12,557 bases of DNA, taken from assembly GCA_964581355.1 (NCBI GenBank), contig CAZOOA010000080.1, positions 1-12,557 of the forward strand. The letters run 5' to 3'. A program made the translations under genes and the position numbers. Below, piece by piece: positions 1 to 6,900 of this stretch. Within the stretch, counting starts at the first letter, position 1. Each line of letters opens with the position of its first letter. Origin of the DNA: CAZOOA01 sp964581355 (lineage in GTDB: Bacteria; Bacillota; Dethiobacteria; DTU022; UBA8154). The notes under the pieces are model-generated. The model ran no database searches, was not told where the DNA came from, and saw only the letters and a list, made by a program, of their open reading frames with translations.

Positions 1-227
1 AATTAAAAAAATGTATTGACCTCAATAACAAGGTTCTCCACTCACTTCTACCTGAGATTTTGAAATGCACTGCAGTTTTTAACAGTTGAACTGCTCAGCC
101 CGTTTATTATACCACTCGCCGGGAAGCAGGGGGAAAAAAACATCTCCAGGGAGCAGGGTTATAAGGCAGTTTCTATTTTCAGGGCAGATTACAAGCGAAA
201 GCTGAAGCAACCACGCCATAGATCAGG

Positions 228-1778
228 TTAATGTTTGATCCAGTCTACCAGAGTAAAACGGTCTGTGGAAGGCTTTTTGCCTTCCAGCCAGCGGGGGAAC
301 CAGCTGTTCAGCATCAACTGCATGGGCTGCTCCGTTAAACCTTCCGACCAGCTTTTGAACAGCTCACCGTCCACGTAAAATTCTACACCACTGGAATAGA
401 AGTCAAAACGGTACTCGTGGAAGCCTGCTGTGGGGTCAAAACCCAGTTCCATGGTTTCCGTGTTTGTTCTTTCCCCTCCTGCATAGGTGGTAAACATCAC
501 TTTGCCCCGGGGGTCATTATATATTTCTATGTCAATTTCGTGGTAAAAATCGGGGGCCGTATAGAGAAAAAACCCTGTGATCGAAGAGGGGGCGTCTGCA
601 ACCTGGAGCCTGGCCCTGTAGGTCCCGTGCAGGTGGTATTCCCTGGTTTCAATACTGCCTCCATCCAGGGTGCCGGCAGGATGGCGGATCCGTAAAAGGC
701 CCTCTTGCACATCCACGTTTTCCGGCCTGAGCCGGCTGCGACCCAGCGGATGTGCGCTTTTTTCCCAGCGGTCCGAATCGAACGTATCGAAGATGTCTTT
801 AAAATTGAAAACCTGGAAGGCAGCAGCACGCTCGGCCTGGGCCAGTCTTTTGGCGCCCTCGGTCCCGGGAGGTGCATCCCAAACGGCCATGACCAGATCA
901 AAGGGACCGCTAACCAGAGGGGTGTCCTGGGGAACCAGCCAGCTTTTCCGTTCGCTGGCCTGCTCTCCAGGGTGGAGATGAACCGGGTGTGCTTCAATAT
1001 CATACCACTGGCCTTCCATGTCCTGTACACTGTATCCCACCCATAATTTTTCCGGCTGATTCCCGGTGTTTTCAAAGACAAGGGAGGATACCACTTCATC
1101 TCCCGGGTAATAATCGCCTGTCGGGGGAATAAAGGAGCTTATTTTCACACTCTTGCGCGTTGTGTTTTCGTCATGTTCAATCTTTGCGATCCGCTCCTGC
1201 GCATCATACGCAACCTGGAAACCGGCATTTTCCAGCCAGGCCCGCAAGGGAAGATAAATTCTGCCGCTTTTGAGCAGGGGCGGCACATCCATCTCGTGCC
1301 AGATCCCGTTCACCCACGCCCGGGGCTCACCCGGCCAGAACTCCACGCTGGAGACATGGTTTTCTACCGTTGCTTTTCCTGCTTCTGCTTCCCAGTGGAC
1401 ATGGGCCCCGGTTTCTTCGGCGATAAAACGCAGGGGTACCAGCAAGCGCCCTTCTTTGATTAACGGGGCCGGATCTGGCTCTACTTGCTCGCCCAGCAGG
1501 ATTATAGTTATATCTGTCTCTTCGGCAGCAGATACTGGCTGCGCAGAACACAGTGATATGATACCGAGCATAATCAGCAGATAGAACAGTGGAAAGGTCT
1601 GTCCGGTCTTCTGAAAATGTTTGAGCCTCTTCGAAGTAAATTGAAGAATCTGGGAGAAAAATCCGCAATCTTTCCCACTGGTACTCTTTAGGACTAATTT
1701 GCCTGTTTCCATCCCTATGTATAGAAGAATCAATGGAAAAAAGATCCTTTTTATTCGGTACAAAAGTTTGTTCCGCAT
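228..1778 (-). CDS. Secreted stalk-domain protein with C-terminal GH16-like glycoside hydrolase domain
   Basis: The protein is 516 aa. Residues ~61-85 look like a signal peptide (hydrophobic FYLLIMLGIISL, then SAQPVSAA), preceded by an unusual ~60-residue N-terminal extension with another hydrophobic patch (13-23). Residues ~92-200 match the copper amine oxidase N-terminal-like 'stalk' domain, with two GR-x-LVPLR/GR-x-YLPLR motifs. Residues ~210-325 look like a beta-sandwich (CARDB/Ig-like) module. Residues ~328-516 look like a concanavalin A-type GH16 domain with an intact ExDxE catalytic motif (EIDIE, E414/D416/E418). By family this suggests hydrolysis of beta-1,3/1,4-glucans or related polysaccharides outside the cell; the substrate is inferred and unknown. 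The chosen ATG has GGAGG 12 nt upstream, which is long spacing; M23 and M70 are alternative starts without a better site. It is transcribed away from the toxin-antitoxin pair, and no promoter was recognised. Confidence 0.85.
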   Translation of the reverse strand: MRNKLLYRIKRIFFPLILLYIGMETGKLVLKSTSGKDCGFFSQILQFTSKRLKHFQKTGQTFPLFYLLIMLGIISLCSAQPVSAAEETDITIILLGEQVEPDPAPLIKEGRLLVPLRFIAEETGAHVHWEAEAGKATVENHVSSVEFWPGEPRAWVNGIWHEMDVPPLLKSGRIYLPLRAWLENAGFQVAYDAQERIAKIEHDENTTRKSVKISSFIPPTGDYYPGDEVVSSLVFENTGNQPEKLWVGYSVQDMEGQWYDIEAHPVHLHPGEQASERKSWLVPQDTPLVSGPFDLVMAVWDAPPGTEGAKRLAQAERAAAFQVFNFKDIFDTFDSDRWEKSAHPLGRSRLRPENVDVQEGLLRIRHPAGTLDGGSIETREYHLHGTYRARLQVADAPSSITGFFLYTAPDFYHEIDIEIYNDPRGKVMFTTYAGGERTNTETMELGFDPTAGFHEYRFDFYSSGVEFYVDGELFKSWSEGLTEQPMQLMLNSWFPRWLEGKKPSTDRFTLVDWIKH

Positions 1779-1810
1779 AGGGTACTATGACCTCCAGGGG
1801 TTTTTTTACA

Positions 1811-1829
1811 CCGGGCATCACACACCCGG
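1811..1829. other. GC-rich inverted repeat in the 5' leader of the GH16 gene
   Basis: CCGGG (1811-1815) and CCCGG (1825-1829) form a perfect 5-bp stem with a 9-nt loop, about 30-50 nt upstream of the GH16 gene start. On the minus strand it is followed by an A run, not a T run, so it does not look like a terminator for that gene. It may be a leader structure or an operator; nothing else supports a function. Confidence 0.3.
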
Positions 1830-1917
1830 CAATGGCAATGATATTTGTTTTATTTCAATAATATTTATTCAATTTCCTGCTTTGTGGTAAAAATATCATG
1901 GGATTTTTCTGCCGGCG

Positions 1918-1971
1918 TGAGCGCCAAAGCCAAAAGCGCCTCCGGGCAGCAGGAGGGAGCTTTTTTCTGCG
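1918..1971. repeat. 54-bp repeat copy A with terminator-like hairpin
   Basis: This segment is an imperfect direct copy of 2671-2724, sharing TGAGCGCCAAA, CCAAAAG, CGGGCAGCAGGAG and TTCTGCG. It folds into a hairpin with arms AAAAGC-CCTCC and GGAGG-GCTTTT around the loop GGGCAGCA, followed on the plus strand by a T run. Because the stem starts with AAAA, it could also terminate minus-strand transcripts. It lies between divergent genes, where neither flanking gene needs a terminator. It could be the terminator of the lost gene suggested by the mini-ORF at 1990-2076. Confidence 0.65.
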
Positions 1972-1989
1972 TGTATGTATACTGTCAGT

Positions 1990-2076
1990 TTAACCTAATT
2001 CTGGAGTTTGCCCACAATTTTTGCCGACAATAAGCTTATTCAGCTTTTCTATCAGGGAAGCCAGGTCTACTGCCAT
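1990..2076 (-). pseudogene. Small ORF or gene relic of 28 codons, possibly Spo0E-like
   Basis: An ATG-started ORF of 28 codons begins MAVDLASLIEKLNKLI and ends GQTPELG. The residue pattern looks coding (an amphipathic helix), and the frame stays open to a TAG 16 codons further upstream. There is no convincing ribosome binding site. The string LIEKLNKLI..K....PEL vaguely recalls short Spo0E-family phosphatases, but it lacks the rest of that family's signature, so this is only a suggestion. It lies just upstream, on its own strand, of hairpin copy A, which fits the end of a decayed gene. It may equally be chance. Confidence 0.25.
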
Positions 2077-2088
2077 AGGTATAATGGT

Positions 2089-2117
2089 TTGACAAGTTCT
2101 AAGTTTCCTGATAACAT
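2089..2117 (+). promoter_or_regulatory. Sigma-A promoter of the toxin-antitoxin pair
   Basis: A perfect -35 box, TTGACA (2089-2094), is followed after 17 bp by TAACAT (2112-2117), matching TATAAT at four of six positions. Transcription would start near 2124, about 67 nt before the antitoxin ATG. A perfect TATAAT at 2080-2085 lies just upstream but has no -35 partner at the right distance. Confidence 0.7.
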
Positions 2118-2125
2118 TTTTGTAC

Positions 2126-2154
2126 TATCTAAGGTGATATCTGACCGTTAGATA
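2126..2154 (+). promoter_or_regulatory. Inverted repeat at the predicted transcript start (operator or 5' UTR hairpin)
   Basis: TATCTAA (2126-2132) and TTAGATA (2148-2154) are perfect inverted repeats. With the inner GGT/ACC pairs they make a 10-bp stem with a one-base bulge and the short loop GATATCTG. It lies right after the predicted transcription start and before the antitoxin ribosome binding site. Toxin-antitoxin operons are commonly repressed by the antitoxin or the complex at such palindromes, so autoregulation is the likely role (inference). Confidence 0.6.
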
Positions 2155-2190
2155 AGCATATTTCTATATGTGGCGAGGAGGGATAAAGCG

Positions 2191-2394
2191 ATGGCATTGG
2201 ATAAAATCAAGGAAGACATCATTTCTTTACCTTATAAAGATAAAGTTGCACTAGCCAAGTGGTTTTCTTTAATAGATGGTGAAATATGGGACAAACAAAT
2301 TGAAGAAGATTTCCAAGATGGAGGCAGGGGACATATCCTTCTTGATAAGATTAAAGATGACTTTGAACAAGGGAAATGCAAGAAGTGGAATTAA
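2191..2394 (+). CDS. Antitoxin of a RelE/ParE-type toxin-antitoxin pair
   Basis: This is a 67-aa acidic/amphipathic protein. The ATG at 2191 is chosen because GAGGAGG lies 9 nt upstream; an in-frame GTG at 2170 falls before that site. The sequence contains the pattern seen in small antitoxins that accompany RelE/ParE-like toxins: a helical N-terminus (LDKIKEDIISLP...K..LAKWF), then WDKQIEEDF, GGRG, a following LLDKI and a short tail after G61. The C-terminal part would wrap and neutralise the toxin. The toxin frame follows immediately on the same strand and the pair shares one promoter. The DNA is clearly more AT-rich than the kinase genes, consistent with acquisition by transfer. Confidence 0.75.
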   Translation: MALDKIKEDIISLPYKDKVALAKWFSLIDGEIWDKQIEEDFQDGGRGHILLDKIKDDFEQGKCKKWN

Positions 2395-2649
2395 ATTCTT
2401 ACACATCCAGACTTTTGGGAGTGTTACAAAAGGCTTCAAAAAGATATTCAGAAACTTGCAGACAGAAAGTTTGCTCTATTTAAAAACAACCCACAACATC
2501 CTTCATTGGGTTTCGCCAAAAAAGGTCAAGTCTGGACAGTCAATATAGGCTATCACCATAGGGCAATAGGCTATAAACTGGATAACAATATTGTTTGGTT
2601 TTGGATTGGAACTCACGAAGATTACAACAACCTCATGAACAGATTATAA
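2395..2649 (+). CDS. RelE/ParE-family toxin without a canonical start codon
   Basis: This 84-codon frame directly follows the antitoxin TAA, in the same reading frame. It begins ILTHPDFWECYKRL and continues with the family core: HPSLGF, a W-V-I-G strand, HRAIGY and the ending VWFWIGTHEDY. These are hallmarks of RelE/ParE-like toxins, usually ribosome-dependent mRNases or gyrase poisons; which applies here cannot be told. No ATG, GTG or TTG opens this frame before residue 81. Translation would need ATT at 2395 as start, or readthrough of the antitoxin stop. Alternatively an ATG at 2376 in the next frame (MQEVELNSY) was once fused to HPDFW and a frameshift separated them. The body has no internal stop, which argues for recent or no inactivation. 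Confidence 0.65.
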   Translation: MLTHPDFWECYKRLQKDIQKLADRKFALFKNNPQHPSLGFAKKGQVWTVNIGYHHRAIGYKLDNNIVWFWIGTHEDYNNLMNRL

Positions 2650-2670
2650 AAAACTTGTTATCAGCCCGTA

Positions 2671-2724
2671 TGAGCGCCAAAACCAAAAGTCCCCTCGGGC
2701 AGCAGGAGAGGGCTTTGTTCTGCG
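2671..2724. terminator. 54-bp repeat copy B, probable bidirectional terminator between toxin and cheV
   Basis: This is the second copy of the repeat at 1918-1971, in the same orientation. The stem arms are AAAG-CCC-CTC and GAG-(A)-GGG-CTTT around the loop GGGCAGCAG; the arms differ in sequence from copy A but still pair. The plus-strand side is followed by TTTGTT and the minus-strand side by CTTTTGGTTTT. It lies between the convergent toxin and cheV genes, an expected site for a two-way rho-independent terminator. Confidence 0.6.
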
Positions 2725-2727
2725 GAC

Positions 2728-2775
2728 CTGCATATCTGTAATCCAGAAACCATCATAGATGGTGGCCAGGACCGA
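2728..2775 (-). pseudogene. Relic of a PAS-domain coding sequence
   Basis: Reading the minus strand after a TAA gives 16 codons, SVLATIYDGFWITDMQ. The first PAS domain of the kinase at 7630-11067 reads QTILQTALDGFWLTDLQ at the equivalent place. The piece is too short to be a gene and sits outside any ORF, just downstream of cheV. It matches the similar relic at 7514-7573 more closely in DNA than it matches the intact kinase. It is read as the remains of a sensor gene that has been deleted. Confidence 0.55.
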
Positions 2776-2826
2776 TTAACAGTAGTGAGTATTTTTAAGC
2801 AAATGTTCTCTGCAGGTCACTGTCTG

Positions 2827-3681
2827 TTAGAGCATTTCGCTCAGTTTCTGCAAGATGCTCTTAAATTGAGGTTTGTTTACCTGAAAATCAGCACCTACTG
2901 AAATCCCCTTGTGCCTGGTATCATCTGTAATCAAAGAACTGTAAAGCATCACGATGATATGCTCCGTAGCCTTGTTTTCTTTTATTTTTTTGCAAAGGGT
3001 GAGGCCGTCCATCTGGGGCATTTCAATGTCAGTAATAAGAGCGTCTACACTATTGGGATTTTTTTGCAAATAATCCAAAGCTTCCTGGCCGTTATGAAAA
3101 CTGGTAATGTTTTCGTAACCGCTCTTTGTAAGGAACCTTTTGACCATCTCCAGAATAAAATTGGAATCATCAGCAATGGCAAGCCTTCCCTTTGCCAGTT
3201 TCCCGGCATGATCGTAATCAATTTCTGTGGAAGTTGGAATGATGGAATCCACAATGCTTTCAAAATCCAGCACAAAAACCAGCCTATCTGCAAATTTTAT
3301 TGCACCAATAATGGACATGCTCTCCTGGAAGCCTTCAACGGTTTCAATGTCTTTCCAGGTGACACGTTCTATGTTGGATACGTCTGAGACCCGAAAAGCC
3401 AACTTCTGCAGGTTGAATTCGGTTACGATAATTAAATCCCGCTCATTCTCCTGATCTCCCATGTACTGAATCAGATTTATTTGCTTAATCATATCATCTC
3501 TAATCGAGATAACACCCTCCACGGCAGGATGGCTGCCGGGCAGTGCAGTTAATGGCTGTAGGGTCAGAATCTCCCTCACTTTCATCACATTTATGCCGTA
3601 AAATTCATTTCCAACCTTAAATTCCAATATTTCCAGCTCATTGGTTCCGCTATCCAGCAGAACACCTTCTTTTTTGCTCAC
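2827..3681 (-). CDS. cheV: CheV: CheW-like domain plus receiver, chemotaxis coupling protein
   Basis: CheV proteins couple receptors to CheA and modulate signalling through their phosphorylated receiver. Starting at GTG 3681 gives 284 aa. The early motif GTNELEILEF is typical of CheV and opens the CheW-like domain (about residues 12-145). The receiver (about 165-284) has the acidic pair ADD, the phosphoacceptor in LITDIEMPQMDG and the conserved Lys in VNKP. GTG is preferred over TTG at 3696 because it overlaps the stop of a 30-codon leader ORF as GTGA, implying translational coupling; neither start has a good Shine-Dalgarno site of its own. The usual LRG...P.IDL segment of CheW domains is changed to IRDDMIKQINL, so binding to CheA or receptors may be altered. 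No other che genes are in the window. The DNA is less GC-rich than the kinases. Confidence 0.88.
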   Translation of the reverse strand: MSKKEGVLLDSGTNELEILEFKVGNEFYGINVMKVREILTLQPLTALPGSHPAVEGVISIRDDMIKQINLIQYMGDQENERDLIIVTEFNLQKLAFRVSDVSNIERVTWKDIETVEGFQESMSIIGAIKFADRLVFVLDFESIVDSIIPTSTEIDYDHAGKLAKGRLAIADDSNFILEMVKRFLTKSGYENITSFHNGQEALDYLQKNPNSVDALITDIEMPQMDGLTLCKKIKENKATEHIIVMLYSSLITDDTRHKGISVGADFQVNKPQFKSILQKLSEML

Positions 3682-3770
3682 ACTCTCACATCCCAATGCT
3701 TGATCTGTTTTTTTTGTTGATAGAACTGCCGGTATCTGCCCTGCTGCACGGGCAACCCATGATGAACCAT
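3678..3770 (-). CDS. 30-codon leader ORF overlapping cheV, derived from a kinase gene 5' end
   Basis: The ORF begins MVHHGLPVQQGRYRQ and ends in TGA, which overlaps the cheV GTG (GTGA). Its first 17 codons are a near copy, at both DNA and protein level, of the start of the MASE3 kinase gene at 7447 (MVQSELPVQQGKYLQ), after which similarity stops. A GGATGAG site lies 6 nt before the ATG, partly inside a hairpin. It may serve as a leader peptide that couples translation to cheV, or be only the scar of a duplicated and deleted kinase gene. No function is known for the peptide. Confidence 0.45.
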   Translation of the reverse strand: MVHHGLPVQQGRYRQFYQQKKQIKHWDVRV

Positions 3771-3772
3771 TT

Positions 3773-3793
3773 TATACTCATCCACTGAGTATA
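3773..3793 (-). promoter_or_regulatory. Hairpin overlapping the ribosome binding site of the cheV leader ORF
   Basis: TATACTC (3773-3779) and GAGTATA (3787-3793) are perfect 7-bp inverted repeats with a 7-nt loop. On the minus-strand transcript the loop and descending arm contain GGATGAG, the ribosome binding site of the leader ORF, whose ATG follows 2 nt after the stem. Folding would partly hide that site, which could tune translation. The stem is AT-rich and weak. Confidence 0.4.
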
Positions 3794-3916
3794 CTTGTTT
3801 TACCGTCCACGGTATCATGATGAGCTCTCATCTTCCCCGGTGATCCCATCCAAGTCTCCTGTGTGAGGCGAAGAAGCTGAAGCAGCTGTTTCCCCCGAAG
3901 CAGTGTCTTTTGCCCG

Positions 3917-6900
3917 CTACGGTGCCGCGGCCGTTTCCTCCACGACCCGGTAGAGCTCTTCCGCATTGATCGGTTTGCTCACGTAGCCGTCCATCCCTGC
4001 TGCCATAAACTCATCACGATCGCCCTGCATGGCGTGGGCGGTCATGGCGATGATGGGGATCCGTGTGCCCGTTGTTTTTTCCTGGTTGCGGATATGCTTG
4101 GTCGCCTCGATACCGTCCATTTCGGGCATCTGGATATCCATGAGTACCAGGTCAAAATGCTGTTTTGCCAATATATCCAGGGCCTGCCGGCCGTGGAAGG
4201 CTTCAATAACGCTCCAGCCTTTCTTTTCCAGCAAAGTGGTGGCCAGCTTGCGGTTCATGGGCTTGTCTTCCACCAGCAGGATCTGCAGTTTTGTCCCTTG
4301 TTCCGCTTCGGGCTGCTCCGCCTGATCTGCCTCTGGGGCTTTTACAGGGGCTTCCCCTTCCCGTAAGGGCATTTGCTGTTTGGCTTTGTAAAGGGCTGCG
4401 TGGATGCAGCTGAACAGCTCGGAAGGCTTGACCGGTTTTATCAGGTAGGTAAAGAGGCCCAGTGCGTCGCGCCTGGCGGCGTTAATGTTCATATCCACCG
4501 ATGAGAGCATGATCAGGGTTGTCCCCTGCAGCAGTTTTTCCCGGTTGATCTGTTCAGCCACCTGGAAGCCGTCCATATCTGGCATCTGCTGGTCCAGGAG
4601 CACCAGATCAAAGGGCTCACCCTGTGCTGCATGGTGGCGCATTATTTCCAGGCCTTCCCGGCCGCCGGGGGCAGTCTGTACGGTCAGGCCCCGGCCTTCC
4701 AGCATCTCTTTGATGATGAGCCGGTTGGCCTTGTTGTCGTCAATGGCCAGGACGTGCACATCGGGGAAGTGTTCCGGTATGGCGGGTAGCTCCTCTACTG
4801 CAGAATCCAGCGGCAGGCACAAAGGTATCCTGAAGCTGAAGGTGCTGCCCCGGCCCGGCTCACTTTCCATCCATATACTGCCGCCCATGAGTTCCACGAG
4901 CTTCCGGGAGATGGCCAGGCCCAGGCCCGTGCCCTCATGCCTGCGGGTGCTGGAGCCGTCCACCTGGCTGAAGCTTTGGAAGAGCAGATCCTGCTTGTCC
5001 CAGGGGATACCTATCCCCGTGTCTTTGATGGAAAAAACCAGCACTTCAGTGTAAGGCTTCTCCTTTCGCTGCGGGCCGTCGCTGCCTGTTTGCGCGGGGG
5101 CTGCGGTGTCCCCAATTTCCCCGGAGTCTGCCTGCTCTTTGCTGATGGAAAGGATTATTTCCCCTTCATTTGTAAACTTGAGGGCATTTCCCAGCAGATT
5201 GACCAGGATCTGTCTGAGCCGTACCGGGTCGCCGCGCACGGCTTGGGGTACATCAGGCTGGATAAACAGGAGCAGCTCCAGGCCTTTTTGCTGGGCCTGC
5301 AGGGCAAAGGAGGCTGTCGTTTGCTCTACCTTTTCGTAGAGATTGAAGTCTTCTGCCTCCAGTTCCAGGCGTCCCGCTTCGATCTTGGAAAAATCGAGAA
5401 TATCATTAATGATGGTCAGCAGGGAGGCGGTCGAATCTTTAACCATGCCCAGGTATTCTTTTTGTTCCTTGTCCAGCTCTGAGTTGTAGACGATCTCGGT
5501 CATGCCCATGATCACATTCATGGGGGTGCGGATCTCGTGGCTCATGTTGGCTAAAAACTCGCTCTTGGCCCGGTTGGCCGCCTCGGCCTTGGTTTTGGCT
5601 TCAGCAAGGAGCTGGTTGGTTTGTAAAAGGCTTTCTTCCGCCTGCTTGCGCTCTATCATTTTCCACACGGCGTCCATGAGCAGGGTGAGCTGCAAAACAT
5701 CCCGGTTGGTGTAGTCAGTTTCTCTATTGGCTACCCCAACTACGGCAACAATGTTTTCTTCAATGATTACGGGAACGGTCATGTATTTGTACAGCTTGGC
5801 ATGTCCTTCGGGAGTGCCTTTCTTTAACGGATGGGGCGCCTGGTAGTCATTTATAATAATCGGTTTTGCCTGGCGCACAGCTTCACCCCAGATTCCCGTA
5901 TTGTGCAGGTGGTAGGCTGTCTCAGGCTCCACGATGGTGCATTCTTGCATTGCCCCCTTAGACCAGTTGTTCAGGGTAAACTCCTTTCTTTGCTCATCAT
6001 AGAAATAGATATAGCCTATTTTACTGCCCGTAAGTTTGATAGCCTCATCCAGAGCAAACTCCAGCAGGTTTTGGATCGATTCACCTTTAAACTGAAAGAT
6101 GTCAAGCAGACTCTTAAGGCGTGCTTCATTGAGTTTCATCTCTTCTTCCGCCTGTTTGCGCGCGGTGATGTCACTTATGGCCAGCAAGGCATACCGTTTT
6201 TCCTCGCTTAAAAACTTTGCTGAACTGATGGAAAACCAGCGGCGTTTTTCCATTCCATCAAGCATCAGTCGTTTTTCGACTTCCACGTCACGCACGGGCT
6301 CATCGGTGTGAATGACGTGTTCAAAGGTATTCCTGATGGAACACTGGGAACAGGCCGCAGCGTGGCCGCATCCTTTGGGGGTGCTCAGGGCCTGACTGCA
6401 GGAAATGGCATCCCCCGGTTGAAGGTGAAGCAACCGGGATGCTTCAGTTTGCAGCATCTGCTCTGCAAAGCGGTTGGCGCGCGCCACGGTTGTGTTTTCA
6501 TCGATGAGCAGCAGCCCTACCGGTGCGGAGTCGAAGATGGCCTGCAGGTTGGCCCGTTCCCCTTCCAGTTGCTGATTGCTTTTGAGCAGTTTCTCTTCAA
6601 CCTCTTTCCGAACACTAAAACCTTTTTGCAATACTTCGTTCGCCAGGGCCACTTCTCGGAACAGGAACTGGAAAGGATTGGTTAAGGATTCTTGAATAAT
6701 AGCACGGAAAAGCAAGGCGATAGAAAAAAATTTAAAGACGTGCCCCAGGAAATTGAAAAACCCGTACATATCCACGTAGAGTGTAAAGCTCATGGCCGAA
6801 AGGATCGTAAATCCCCCCGCCAGCAGCAAGAGCTTTAAGATATGGCTTTCCAGGTGAGCCCTTTTTCTATAAAACATGATCATGGCGGCCAAAATGAGTA

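Noticed and set aside
72..94. GCAGTT...AACTGC inverted repeat and a minus-strand TATAAT (107-112) near the left edge as a promoter with operator.
   Set aside because: The repeat is only 6 bp and no -35 box lies at the proper distance; any target gene would be outside the window.
1327..1821. A 164-codon minus-strand ORF in another frame overlapping the start of the GH16 gene.
   Set aside because: It covers the stalk-domain coding region out of frame; its translation has no domain features, while the GH16 frame has clear ones.
1801..1829. CCGGG/CCCGG hairpin next to TTTTTTT as a terminator.
   Set aside because: The T run is on the wrong side of the hairpin on the plus strand, and no gene ends there on either strand.
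1918..2724. The two 54-bp repeats as c-di-GMP-I (GEMM) riboswitches, given CGCCAAAGCC-like text and a GGDEF gene nearby.
   Set aside because: The GEMM core (GCAAACC helix, ACGCAAAGC, tetraloop and receptor) is missing, and each repeat forms a simple terminator-like hairpin instead.
3778..3966. A 62-codon minus-strand ORF between the MASE3 kinase and cheV.
   Set aside because: It starts inside the kinase C-terminus in another frame, and has no family resemblance or ribosome binding site.
4937..5482. A 181-codon plus-strand ORF opposite the MASE3 kinase, and similar antisense ORFs (for example 4485-5054, 8095-8499, 10174-10608).
   Set aside because: They are antisense to well-conserved kinase domains, have no family features and are expected from GC-rich coding sequence.
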